From contig CM070520.1 of NCBI GenBank assembly GCA_036346375.1, forward strand, positions 19,568,852 to 19,632,851: a DNA stretch of 64,000 nt, read 5' to 3'. Source of the stretch: Guadua angustifolia. Lineage: Eukaryota > Streptophyta > Magnoliopsida > Poales > Poaceae. The translations under genes and the position numbers were made by a program. Positions 10,831-21,758 of this stretch are shown piece after piece. The notes under the pieces were generated by a model. The model ran no database searches and was not told the origin of the DNA. It saw only the letters and a program-made list of their open reading frames with translations. Within the stretch, counting starts at the first letter, position 1. Each line of letters opens with the position of its first letter.

Positions 10831-11100
10831 ATAGTTGTACTGCTGAGAAAGCTGATAACAATGGGGTTGATGCTCCTGGTGAAGCTTGTGCCAAGTTCAC
10901 TGCTCAACTTTTCAAAAGATCAGGTGAAACACTTGATCTTGGGTTCTGTACGATGGTAGCAACTATCTCTTGGTCACTGATTCCCCTGCTGTAGCTTTCA
11001 GCAAATCAGTCTAGCTCATTGGTTCGGAGGTACTGTGAAACCAGTTGGAATAGATAGTTGTGTCGACTGTTAGTTTGCTGTTTTATGTGTGTAGCTCCTA
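10831..11100. other. Unrecognised coding-like remnant
   Basis: Directly at the point where LACS-1/LACS-2 homology ends. The plus strand reads AEKADNNGVDAPGEACAKF and then TAQLFKRSGETLDLG before stops and a frame change. I do not recognise a family. It may be a gene fragment brought in by the rearrangement that truncated LACS-1. Confidence 0.3.
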
Positions 11101-11787
11101 AACTTCCTATGTCCAAAGCTGTCGAGATGCTATGCACTATAGTTACAAAGATGTGGTATAAAATATGACATGGCAAAATTTACCATTCCGCCCTTGCTCT
11201 GCCATGTATGCAAAAAAGGCCATCTCTCTTTTTAGTATGAGTGTTTAATGATGCCTTTCTTTTCTTCTCGGAGTGGGAAGCATCGAGGAGGGTAGGGATA
11301 GAAGGTTATTAGGGTCGCTGAGATTATTACGAACTCGTAGCACTGACTTGTAATTTATAATAAGAGAATCACATATTTATATGTTGGTGTCGCTTAACCC
11401 TGATCTGGATACTGTAGATCTGCCCTAGAAGGGAACCTCCGGTTGTGGATACTGGGATGGCATGGTGACTAAGGTCATCTCGACCAAGGTCACCGGTATC
11501 ACGATATAATTTAATGAAGCTGGTATGATACGGGATCAACAGATGAAATTGATTTTTTTTTACGTAACCATCCTCAGCTGATACGGTACGGATCAACACG
11601 TGAAATCGATTTTCATGTAGTCATTCTCTTGAAGATAGCATCGTATAGGACACGATAGAACAGTTATGATCTGCCTCAATATTAGATAAGATCATGATAC
11701 GAACAACAAACCGTAGCAACATATACATCTCCTTGCCCGACGAACTCTACACGAAGATATCTCGCTATATTTTATTTTTTTGTTTCC
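11101..11787. other. Unannotated intergenic sequence with a degenerate tandem duplication
   Basis: No gene seen. Two diverged units of about 58 bp lie at roughly 11526-11583 and 11584-11640 (shared GGATCAACA.GTGAAAT.GATTTT pattern). Otherwise AT-rich unique-looking sequence. Confidence 0.5.
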
Positions 11788-11790
11788 TAA

Positions 11791-12092
11791 GAGCATCTCC
11801 AAGAGGAGTCCTAAATAGGTTGCTAATTGTAATTATAGGACTTTGATGGAAAACAAGCACTCCAACAGATGTTGTATTTTGAGAAAAAATATCAAAATAG
11901 GTTTAAGACTCGGAGCCCTGTTGCTATATTTAGCAACGCTCCTCTCCGGCCCCATACAGGGATGAATAAAGGATTGGAGATTTAGGGTCTAATTGTTGGA
12001 GTCAATAGCTATCTTGGGTCCTAATTTTTTTAGTTTAAGCTCTATTTTGAGGTATAGGACTCTATTTTAAGGCTTGACTATTGGAGATGCTC
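11791..12092. mobile_element. Tourist-like (PIF/Harbinger) MITE
   Basis: 302 bp bounded by inverted GAGCATCTCCAA (11791-11802) and TTGGAGATGCTC (12081-12092), flanked by TAA on both sides (11788-11790, 12093-12095). TAA duplications are characteristic of PIF/Harbinger MITEs. No coding capacity; no copy in the second LACS/LRR unit. Confidence 0.88.
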
Positions 12093-12246
12093 TAAAAGGA
12101 AGAATCTTTTGCAGGGATTGATATGCTACGCAGAGATCAAGGGATTCCCAAAAAAAAAAATCCAAACTTGACCGAAAAACGTGTATCCCCGCCGTAGATA
12201 CGCCACACAACCCCTTGGTTTCCAGGAAACAAATTCTGTGGAGAAG

Positions 12247-12467
12247 GTATGCAAATTTAATCATGTGCATCCCCACTCCGATGGATGCCACGTGTCCATC
12301 TAGCTAAATCTTAACATCACCCCACCAACAGTGTTATTAATTGGAGGAATGAGAAATCAAGGGTGTTATTAATAGGAGAAGTGAGAAATTAAATGAATGA
12401 TTGAGATTGGCAAGATGAACACGTGATATCCATCGAAGTAGGATCTTGCAGAGTTAAATTTGCATAC
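12247..12467. mobile_element. Fold-back element with ~54-bp TIRs, copy 1
   Basis: Arms 12247-12300 and 12414-12467 are near-complementary, starting GTATGCAAATTTAA and ending TTAAATTTGCATAC. Each arm carries an ACGTG core; the left arm has GCCACGTGTCC, a G-box/ABRE-like site. The 113-bp centre contains a repeated GTGTTATTAAT.GGAG motif. A second copy is at 25270-25492. I see no clear target duplication, so superfamily is unassigned; a long-TIR MITE is the likeliest class. Confidence 0.72.
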
Positions 12468-12735
12468 GGGCAAAACGGTCCGGACGCAAAGAATCGGCAA
12501 GGCTTCGCGGCAACTTCGGCGGCGTCCGCGGAAGCTGCGTGGTTTGTCTTCGTCGCCGGGCCCAACGCCGCCCCAGCTCGAAACCCCCGTTAGTTCTCAG
12601 GTGCGAACAGAGGCCGATGGTATCCTGACGTTGACATCGTTGATATCGTGGTGGATACTAAAGGCGCAGCACCAATCGCCCAATACCCAACTGCACGATA
12701 GCAGCCAGGAAAATTTAGTAGCCTAGCCAAAACTA
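12468..12735. other. GC-rich unrecognised remnant, copy 1
   Basis: Adjoins the fold-back element and is repeated at 25493-25757. Plus strand has an open frame ending HDSSQENLVA; minus strand reads Arg/Pro-rich. GC content jumps sharply compared with both sides, which suggests a captured gene fragment, but no protein family is recognised. Confidence 0.35.
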
Positions 12736-12739
12736 GCTA

Positions 12740-12993
12740 CTCCTTCCAAGTTTATTAAGAGTGCTTCTTTTATATGTAGATAAAAAAATATTAAAATAGC
12801 TAGATTATTTCTAATTATTATCACTAAGCACTACATTCAATACTTGTATGTGTGGAATATGAAGTAAAGATAGATATTTATTAAGGATATATAAGGAACG
12901 TCATACTAATTTTGTATTGGAATATGAAATATGTCTTGTATTTATGGATAAAACTATTCAAAAAATAAACCTTGAAAACTTAGACAGAGGGAG
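12740..12993. mobile_element. Stowaway-like MITE, copy 1
   Basis: 254 bp between CTCCTTCCAAGTTT and its inverted partner AACTTAGACAGAGGGAG, flanked by TA on both sides. The CTCCCTC-type terminus and TA duplication are those of Tc1/mariner-derived Stowaway MITEs. A truncated second copy is at 25768-26014. Confidence 0.78.
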
Positions 12994-13233
12994 TATTTTA
13001 TAGTGCAGAACGAAGGCTTGTCAAAAAAAAGCTCTGTTTTCATAGTGTTTGTGATAGTAAAGCTATACCACATCTTTGTAGCTCTGTTTTCATAGTGTTT
13101 TATGTGTCGATTAGTTACTGAATTAGTGAATTGTATACTTGCCTGACAATCTGGCATATTATGAATAGCGTCATTCGTTTATTGCTTTCATTGCGTGATA
13201 CATAATTGCATCTGATTCTCTGCATTGTCAGGC
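12994..13233. other. Short spacer with small repeats
   Basis: No gene. GCTCTGTTTTCATAGTGTTT occurs twice, near 13030 and 13080. GCCTGACAAT at 13141-13150 is inverted as ATTGTCAGGC at about 13225-13234. Confidence 0.55.
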
Positions 13234-13973
13234 TAATAATCAAAACATTGGGTGTGTCACTCCATCTAAGCCGGCACCGGAGAAGAGAAAGTTGAGTGAG
13301 CAAAGCCCTGATGACTTTTTCGCTGCCCGTGTGCATGGTCATCACCTTTTGCAGTGGAGAACATGCATGTTTACTAACCTAGGGTTTCGGTTCATTTACA
13401 GGCAGTTCATAGTGCATTTTGCGTTCGATCGTCTTTTGCAAATTTGTGTTACAGCTTCAAACAGTGATGGCTGTGCCTAGCGTGGATTTGCTATGGTCCT
13501 GCTTTCTGTTGTAAGCTTGATGCTTTAATTAATCGCAATAGCTCATCAACTTAATGTTTAATTAGTTCATGCTGTGTGAGTGCCAGTGCTGTGACATTGA
13601 GACCGAGATCCTACAAAATATTTTTTTCCGAGATGGCTCGTGTTAAAATGGCTACGCTTGTGAGGTACAGACAAATGAATTTGTCAATTCTCTCAAAATT
13701 GGGGTATTCCTGAACAGAAACACAGAAGACAAGACAGGGCTGCAATTGATAATATTCATTGCTTGGCCTCAATGAAAATACAAATAGATGGTGTACGTGC
13801 ATTACATGTGCTCAGCAAAATTTATAATTGTAAGTTCAAAATTTAAAATTTTAATCAAAAATAGACGCGGCAGCACCATGGTACCAGACAGAAAACACAC
13901 ACACACTACCAGCTGCTTTATTTGTAACGTGACTTGATCTGCAGTTGCCGTTCCAGCCAAACTTCCAATTAGC
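13234..13973 (-). other. 3' flank of LRR-B, shared with LRR-C
   Basis: About 740 bp downstream of the LRR-B stop, collinear with 33369-34122 downstream of LRR-C. Copy C has a short extra segment near 33427-33478. Probably 3'UTR and trailing sequence; no separate gene seen. Confidence 0.7.
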
Positions 13974-16730
13974 TTATTGTGCAGTTGTCTTAAGTGCGAA
14001 GCTTGCCCAACTGACAAGGACAAAAACATATATTTTGTCATATACCTTATCGAAAAAGCGGAAATAAGCAATCCTCCATGTTTTCTTGAAGAGCATGGCA
14101 CAAAACACAACCCATAGGCCAACAACAAATCCTGACCCAAGCCCAAGGTAAAAGAACATTGTCTCAGGGACATGTGCAGTTCTCTTGTGATTAGCATCGC
14201 CTTGCTTTGGTGCAAAACTTCGGGAGCAATTCCTTCCAAAAAGAGGTCCACAAAGACCATTGTTGCCATTGTACATGCTTGGATAGTTTGCATAGAGGGT
14301 GTCAAGTTGTGATCCTGATGGTATTCTTCCAGACAGATTGTTGTACGATAAGTCTAAGTCACCAAGAAATGATAAATTTGACAGGCTTGACGGGATTTCC
14401 CCTGAAAACTGGTTCCTTGAGAGGTCGAGTGATTCCAATAATTGCATGGACCCAATCTTGTCTGGAATTTTTCCACTCAAGTAATTCCATGACAAATTCA
14501 GATTTAGTAACGCATCAAGAGAAGCTAGTTCTTCTGGAATTCCACCGGTTAAACAATTTAGAGATAAGTCAAAACTCACCATGTCCGGAAGTGTCATAGC
14601 AGTATTGTAAAGTTCTTGCTTCTTCGTCACTACGGGCATAGTACCACTACCATCTAAGATAAACATCTCTCGGTCATGATACTTTTGTGTCATCGCCATT
14701 AGATTACCCAAATGCAAAGGTATGACACCTGATAGTCTATTGCCTGCTAGATTTAGATCATAAATATGTCTAAGATTGGTGATGCTGGAAGGAATATTCC
14801 CAGAGAACATATTGTAGCTAAGTCGTAGATATTGTAATCCCATCAGATCTCCAATCCACGTAGGCAATCTTCCAGACAAACTGTTCCTTGATAGATCCAG
14901 CATAACCAGACCTAAGCGGCTTTGCAAGAAAGACGGGAAATTCCCTGAGAATCTATTGTTACTTAAAAGCAGAGCATACACGTCTGTCATCCCAAAACAT
15001 TGAGGAAATTCTCCCTCAAGAAGGTTGTTGCGTAAATCTAAGTAACCCAACTTTTGACATTTGCAGATAGATTCGCGAACATGTCCTGATAGAGCGTTGT
15101 CTGACATGTTCAATTTGATGAGGTTTCTCGGCAACGGAGGTATTTCTCCGGTTAGTTGATTTGAACCTAGATAGAGGAATTTCATTGACATGATTTCCAT
15201 ATTTGTTGGCAAGCGACCACTGATTCGATTGTCAGAGATGCACAAAACTCTGGTCTTTGAAAACACGGTAGAAAACCAATCTGGAAGCTGATCTGTTATA
15301 TCATTGCTTGAAATATCAATAAAATCAATGCCTGCCAACCGGCGAAGCCAAGCAGGAAACAAAGGACCCATTTGGCAAGATGCAAAACCTGCATATTCTA
15401 GTCTAAAGGGGGGTAACCATTCAGGATCTACCACAATCTTCAAGCGATTGTAAGACAAGTCTATGTATTTTAAGCTCCGTAGATCAGCAAAGTATTCTTC
15501 CGTGACAACACCCTGCAAGTCATGATTGATGTGTGGGTTCATTCTAGTGAAATTAGTGAGCATACCGATCTCAGATGGCACAAGTCCAGTGAGTTGGTTA
15601 TGAGAGAGGTCGAGAAGGACTAAGCTGGTAAATCGGCCCAGCCCAGTTGGTAGGGCTCCAGTGATATTGTTGCCCTTCAAACTCAGTTCACGCAGTTTGT
15701 CATGTTGCAAACTCTCAAGCAACTCTGTTATGTTGCAAGACGAGAGACCGAAATCAAGGTCTAAGACTTCCAAATTGCTTAGGTTCCTCGGAAGGTTTGG
15801 CACTAGAATGCCCTTGTTACCGTACGATGAAAAATGAAAGACTTGGAGGGACGTCATGTCTCCCAGTGCATTTGGAATTTGACCGTACAAATAAGTGGAT
15901 TGAAGATTGAGGTACTCGAGGCTTGTCAAATTCCAAAACCAACAAGATGTGATTGGGTGGTAAAAATAGTTACCAGAGAGATCGAGCCTCTCGAGCTTTG
16001 TGAGGTTGAAGTGTGGGAGCAACTGGTTTGCACTTGCAAGTTTTCAACTAGAAAGAGAAAGCACCCTTAGACAAGGAATCTTGTTTATAACGTGAGGCCA
16101 ATCAGATACCGTGCTGAGGTCTAGAGACCTCGACAAGTCAAGGTTTCGTAGCCTTGGTAGATGTGTTAGCCATAATATATCTGTTGACAGCATAGTACTT
16201 TCACTGAAAAGAACGAGATAGTCCAGCCAACTTGAAAGATTACGGAACTGAGGAGGCAGCGTATTGGGGAATATTATTCTGGACAGGTTCAGATATCTCA
16301 GGCTCTTGAGAGAGCCCAAGAACTCCGGAAAAAGACCGGTCGGCCCCACCAGGATGCTCATGCTGAGGTCGAGGTGCTCCAAATGCTCCAGATAGAGCAA
16401 AGATGGAGTTATCTGGCCGACAAAAGATGTTTGCTCAGATCCATCCACACTGCCAAGTCGAAGCTCGATGACATGGTGACTGGCGCCGGTCCGATTGCTG
16501 CACCGGACGCCCCTCCAACGGCAGCAGTCCTCGTCTCGCCGCCACGAGGCGAGGCGGCCCGTCGGGTCGGCGGTGATGCCGGCTTTGAAGGCCAGTAGCG
16601 CGTCCCTCTCGCGTGGCTGGCATGCTGTCGAGGAGGTGGCCGGTGGCCGTAGGTGCAGCGCGTCGGAGGTGAGGGACAAGGTGGCAGCGACCACGACAAG
16701 GAGTAGGAAGCATCTGGCAGTAGGATGCAT
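13974..16730 (-). pseudogene. LRR receptor-like protein, copy B (full length, one in-frame stop)
   Basis: The best-preserved RLP in the window: 919 codons from ATG at 16730 to TAA at 13974-13976, with a single TGA at 16046-16044 (codon 229). Layout: signal peptide (about 1-24, CFLLLVVVAATLSLTSDA), LRRNT cap with EDCCRWRGVRCSN (about 65-80), about 25 LRRs in two blocks, the C-terminal cap region ending NGLCGPLFGRNCS, a single membrane span (FYLGLGSGFVVGLWVVFCAM, about 850-875) and a basic tail KKTWRIAYFRFFDKVYDK. No kinase, so it is an RLP needing a partner kinase. Copies A and C read Cys-Gln where B reads stop-Lys: a GG to TT change on the plus strand at 16043-16044. No other break was found. 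If the stop is real, a 228-residue secreted fragment would be made. Confidence 0.92.
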
Positions 16731-17555
16731 AGTGAATTCTTGCTAGTTTGTAAACTGTGGCTGCGGAGATGGGCTGATTGTTAATTTGTTGCGTGTTGTC
16801 TTGTGTGCGTGCTTACTGCGGTTTAAGGGCGCACTTACAAGCAGCTCGATCGATCGAGTCAACACGTACGGTCAAGTCGCCTTTATGTGTCCGGATAGGT
16901 CACAGTCTGGATAGCTAATTAGCTCTAGATTTTTCGATAAAAAAACGACATCGATGAAGACGTCTAAGACTATTTACAGTGCATTGTATCTTGTCACAAT
17001 ATCTAAAGCTGTCATATCATATGATATTATAGAAGATACAACTATCCCAATGCATGGTATCATGGATTGTTTCTTAGTCCCCACAAAATAATTAAATGCT
17101 AGATGTGTATGAGAGTATGAATTGTGGGCCACTTATATAATTCAAGTTTCAATGTGTATGATTTCGTGCCCAAGTGGTATCTTCCTCAAGATACAACTTT
17201 TTTGTCTCCTCTCTTAACTCTCTTGCCACATCATCAAAAATGGTTATGTGGCATGCATTAAATAAATATATTACCATACACTGGGAATAGCCTAAGTGCA
17301 CTATTATGTGGTAGGAAATGCAATTTTTCGATTAACAAGAATCTTCACCTTGAATTTGGCAACTAACGGTAATTAACAAGCATTCACAGTATACAGTCAA
17401 GTTGTGCACTTGTTATCGCAATTACATGGCAAGGCATGGCTTTGGGGTGTTCAGGACAGCTTCAGCTGGAGCTATGAGTACATTAAGAGTATTTACGTAG
17501 ATTATTTTGTTTACATTTTAGACTAAAAATATAAACTTAATTCACTTTATTTTGG
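16731..17555 (-). promoter_or_regulatory. 5' flank of LRR-B, proximal promoter module
   Basis: Collinear with the 5' flank of LRR-A up to about 17555, apart from the 325-bp MITE at 16968-17292. The W-box pair is kept (minus-strand TTGACT at 16857-16862 and TTGACC at 16870-16875, about 130-145 bp upstream of the ATG). The third W-box seen in A and C is lost (GGTCAAA became GATAAAA). No TATA box is evident. Confidence 0.5.
16968..17292. mobile_element. Tourist-like MITE in LRR-B promoter
   Basis: 325 bp with terminal inverted repeats GACTATTTACAGTG and CACTGGGAATAGCC, flanked by TAA at 16965-16967 and 17293-17295. Copies A and C lack it at the same site, so it inserted after duplication, about 240 bp upstream of the LRR-B start. 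Confidence 0.85.
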
Positions 17556-18190
17556 ATCCCGAAGATTATATCTTGAACCAACCTGTGACTCATTAGACAA
17601 GGCATGCGACTCATCAAAATTATCAGTATCATCAAGAACAGGAGCATCAGGACTGGCCGAGGAGGTGGGATTAGGCGGATGCTCTGTGGGATGGTGAGTG
17701 TAAACATGTTTGATGGGTGGTTTGTAAGGTGGAGGTGGATCAAAAATGGGTGGAGAGGGTTCAACAGGAATGTGTATGGTGGTTGGAGGATCAGGAATGG
17801 GGGTAACAGATGGAGATGATGTAGAAGCATCATCATTGGATGAAATAGGAGGGAGACACAAGAATGATGTGGACTCTATGGGAGAATATTTTCGATAAAG
17901 GAAGCTTTTATTAATCTTAGTAAATTACATCAAGGTGATACAATTAAACTAAGAAGACTCCCGGCCTCTACACAGCTAGGGTGTACATAGCCAAACACAC
18001 ACACACAAAAAAAAGACAAAGGGACCGTCGCGGCAAACTACATCACGCAATATTGTCTTCAAAAATATATGAAGACCGAGTAGAAGGGTTATAAAAGAAA
18101 GGACGATCCTCAACGAAGGTCACATCACGAGAGATACATATGCGACGAGAGGAAGGATCATAACAACGATAACCCTTATGCTCAGAACTA
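17556..18190 (-). mobile_element. Copia pol fragment (integrase end and linker), split by a SINE
   Basis: Minus strand reads HKGYRCYDPSSRRICISRDV (18180-18120), the region after Copia integrase, then a Pro/Ser/Thr-rich linker ending SQVGSRYNLRDPK at 17547. The reading is interrupted by the SINE at 17891-18048. No LTRs are attached; the ends abut two LRR promoter modules, so the fragment marks a rearrangement point. Confidence 0.82.
17891..18048 (-). mobile_element. SINE-like retroposon inside Copia fragment
   Basis: 158 bp flanked by AATATT at 17885-17890 and 18049-18054. Removing it and one AATATT restores the Copia reading frame across the junction, which fixes the borders. Shares the TTCGATAAAGGAAGC terminus with the insert at 9804-9941. 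Confidence 0.75.
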
Positions 18191-18191
18191 T

Positions 18192-18546
18192 ATCGAGTCA
18201 ACATGTACGGTCAAGTCGCCTTTCCTAGCTAGCTACTGCGCGCAATTTTCTGGTCAAAAAAACGACATCGATGACGACGTCTAAGTGCACTATTATGTGG
18301 TAGGAAATGCAATTTTTCGATTAACGAGAATCTTCACCTTGAAATGAAGAGCGCCCAGAAGTGGGTAAAAATCGCCTAGGTAAGTCAAAAGGTGATGCCC
18401 TACTCAACCAAATAAATGCAGGCTAGGAACCATGATATGGACACTGTCGTCCATTAGCTACCTCAAGTATGCTAGCTGGCTCCACAAGAGTCACACAAAT
18501 CCTCAATACTTCAGTGACGGCGACCTTAAATTAGCAAATTCCTAGG
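18192..18546 (-). promoter_or_regulatory. Second, distal LRR promoter module
   Basis: Bases 18192-18345 repeat the proximal promoter (W-box pair at 18196-18201 and 18209-18214) but then continue into the flank type seen upstream of LRR-C (GAAATGAAGAGCGCCCAG at about 18341, compare 37319). LRR-B therefore has an A-type module next to the gene and a C-type module behind it, a sign of unequal exchange. Homology to C ends near 18475. Confidence 0.6.
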
Positions 18547-19222
18547 TGTTAGTATCAAAATTTGACAAAGCATAGCCAATTTGTTAGGCTTAAGGATGAA
18601 ATTGGATATTTTTAGCAGATATCGGTTAAAAAGGGTAAGTTAAGGTAAAATTAAAATAATAGTTGATATCAATTCTATCTGCAGGTGATTAAGGTCGATA
18701 CGATTCATGATCGGCAACGCATCAAAGAAGGATACAATTGGCTTACATGCTATAAAAGGGACCAGAGGCGAGTCAAGTGGAATCCATCCAATAAATCAAT
18801 CAAATCACATCCACTTTTTATCTATTTTTCCTATCAACTAAGAGTGGTCTTGTAATTTAGATTTCTTATAATTTGTCATTGATCAATAAAGTTGTGCATC
18901 TCGATTGTTGAACTTCTCCGATTACGTCAGGTTTGGTTTTCTCTGATTTTATTGCGCATCGTCTTTTTTGGGAAAATCTACTTTTACCAACCATCTAATT
19001 AGCTGTAACAAGATGTTTAGACTTATCATTACTTACAATTTAATTAGCTTAAATAGATGTTTAGATCTTTAACAATTGTCTCATTTAATCAGCTTTGAGC
19101 ATTATTTCAATCCTTCTTGCCAATTGCAATATCAAATTAGCTGGCATGCCTAAAACCTCTGAACCTGATGTTTGCGTGTGTTTGAGCCGATCAATCCTTC
19201 ATCATATTTTTCGGCGCCAACA
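18547..19222 (+). repeat. Putative 5' LTR of the Gypsy fragment
   Basis: Begins TGTTAG and may end CGGCGCCAACA. Contains TATA-like GCTATAAAAGGGACC at about 18750 and AATAAAG near 18886, as expected of an LTR promoter and polyadenylation site. The 3' boundary is a best guess because no second LTR is present. Confidence 0.55.
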
Positions 19223-20229
19223 TATTTTTAGCATGCCTGGTGGGACCACGATGGCTTCCTCGGGAAAATCAATTCCCCCCGTCCAACATTAACTTCGATG
19301 CTATAATCATCCCGATATTGTACGATTTGACGCTAGAGCAATGTAAGATCGAGGATCGAAAGGCTGCACTCGAAGAGATGATGCTAAATTGTTACTAGAA
19401 GACTCACTGCGGTGTCACTCAAAAGACCACTTTGCCGACGGTCAACCCCTTTGGCAATATAGAGATCACCGATCCATCGATAAGCTGATACATGCCTACA
19501 CAAGCTGAATTATCTTATATGATTAATCAATTTGTGCATCATGCTTTAATCAATCAATTATCGGCTTTAGCAACCACTCTCAAGCCGATGATTGCTAATA
19601 GTGTTAAAGCCATACCCCAATAATTGGCGTCGGTTGGAAGCTTGCTAGATCCAATGTAGGCTCTACCTAATTATTTGGCCTACTCAGTGCTGGCAAACGT
19701 GCAAAGTTATAGTCCGATAGCTGATCCCAAACCATCGGTTCTGACTTTGACTTTGATGCCGACCTAGCCGACCGTTATCCTGTCCCGTGAATCAGGTGCA
19801 AGTGCAATCCCACATTACTATGAGCACACCAACAGTGCTAAATTGGATTCTCAGGCTAGCTTGCCACCATCAACCCCATTTTATGCTTTTTTACAATCGG
19901 TTCTGCAACTGATGGAGCCTAGGGTGCATGCACAATACCATGAGCCAATTCAACAAAGGAATCTGGCCCCATATAGAGTTGTGATATACTTGGAGCCTTT
20001 TGTTCCATTTCTTGAGCCGACGGCCAGAAGACCTAACTTCGGCTATGAGCGATCACATAACCCACAACCCCCGCATGTCCCATACCAACTGGAGCCGACA
20101 CTTGGGGGGTAACATGCCAGTTATGATCACAATTGGCAAATTCCTCAACAACAATTGGCTTAAACAATCGATTGGGTTGATCAAATTTTTGCTATATTGC
20201 GAGATCAATTTGGCATATAGCCCAAGGGG
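19223..20229 (+). other. Leader and decayed gag start of the Gypsy fragment
   Basis: Contains GGTGGGACCACGATGGCTTC at about 19237, then sequence with many stops but Pro/Ser-rich gag-like wording. Nothing else recognised. Confidence 0.45.
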
Positions 20230-21713
20230 AAAATTACTGGTTATCAGAAGCCATACCTTGATTATATTGATGAGATGCCTTACCCTAATAACTTCAAGGT
20301 TCCTGATTTTAAAAAAAATTTAGGAGATGATTCTATTATTACGTTGGAACACGTCGGACATTTCATTGCTCAATGCAGTGAAGCTACTCGGTCCGATGGG
20401 CTAAAAATTAGATTGTTCCTGTTATCTTTATCAGGAGCTACTTTCACATGGTTTACTAGCTTGCCTCTGAATTTGATCAATTTTTAGACTAATTTGGAAA
20501 GCCAATTCTATGAGTACTTTTCTCTGGAAGTCTAGAATTTCAGATTTCTAACTTCAGTTCTACTCGGTAGAAATTTGGGGAATTGATCACTGATTATATT
20601 AAAAGGTTTAGGGAAATAAGAAATCGGTGCTTTAGTGTCACCGTACTCGATAATAAACTAGTTGATTTGGCCTTCCAAGGATTAAATCCCTAGTTGAAGG
20701 AAAAATTTGGCAGACGATAGTTTACCGATTTAAGCTACCTGTTGCATCATGTATCGGCTCAGGAAAGCCAATTTACTAATAAAGTTTTCAAGGATAAATT
20801 TAAGAATAAGGAGAAAGAAAAGGCCAAAGTCAACCTCGTTGGGTATGAGTCAAACAATTTGTCCAATGATGACGAGGTTGAAGTAAACATTGCCAAGAGG
20901 GTTAAAGGCAATAAAAAGTCTTTAATCTCTTCATGGCTTAAGCTGACCAAAAATCAGTCGGAAGTGAAATATACTTTTGATGTCAACAAGTGTGATCGTA
21001 TTTTTGATTTATTGCTACATGACAAGATTATACGATTGCCCAAGGGACATGTCATACCGTCGGCTAAAGAAATTAAAAAGTGAAGGTATTGCAAGTTGCA
21101 TCTTTCTTTTTCTCGTAACACTAACGATTGTAATATTTTCCGACAGCAAATACAATCGGGTATAGAATATGGATGACCCAAATTTGCAGAAGAGCCAATG
21201 ATGCAACTGGATGCAGATCCATTCCCGATCAACATGGTCCATTGCTCAAAAAAGAAACCTGAGCCGACACAAGAGGCGAAACCCGAGCTCCAAGCACAAA
21301 CCTCGTCAGCAACAAAAGTGACATGCCAAGTCGATGTACATGCAAGCTCTGATGGCAATGAAACCTTGAGGATCACGGTCGGCTCCCTACAGATAGAAAC
21401 CAATCGTGAAGGCAAAAATTCAAGAACAATCAATCCAAAGGGAGATTTACAAGTTGGATATTGGTACAAGGCCGAGAAGGCAATGCCACCTCGCAAGCCG
21501 ATACAGAAGCCAAAGCTTACTTTCTCTCAGTTATCGACAAAATATGAAAAAGAAATGAGAGGCCATGGCAACCTGCGCGTTGGCCATATAATTTGTATTG
21601 GTCAGATAACCTGGAAAGAGCTCATAGATTATGTAATTTTGCTGGGAGAGGGGATCGGCTTTGCCGTCACCGTATACATGCCCAGTAGAGCATTATCCAT
21701 AGCAAGGAGATAG
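20230..21713 (+). pseudogene. Gypsy gag remnant
   Basis: Frame pieces show retrotransposon gag: MPYPNNFKVPDFKKNLGDD, HFIAQCSEATRSDGLKIRLF and LSGATFTWFTSLP (20275-20487), then after stops SQESQ/KVNLVGYESNN-type linker (20742-21083). A Cys/His segment CKLHLSFSRNTNDCNIFRQQ follows at about 21090-21150, and a further 171-codon frame (21198-21713). Retrotransposon origin is clear; activity is excluded. Confidence 0.78.
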
Positions 21714-21758
21714 GTAGCGAAGATCGGCTGAAGACAGGATATCTGAACCGATGCAGGG

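Larger units (their letters stand above)
18547..21758 (+). mobile_element. Gypsy-type retrotransposon fragment (LTR and gag only)
   Basis: Starts TGTTAGTATC with an LTR-like stretch, followed by a gag region. There is no integrase, RT or 3' LTR before the next element begins at 21759. Numerous stops. Probably a 3'-deleted relic. Confidence 0.75.

Noticed and set aside
16044..16046. Reading the LRR-B TGA as selenocysteine or programmed readthrough
   Set aside because: Land plants lack selenocysteine insertion, and sister copies have an ordinary Cys codon, so mutation or error is simpler.
13974..16730. Calling the LRR genes receptor kinases
   Set aside because: After the membrane span only about 35 residues follow; no kinase motif is present downstream on the minus strand.
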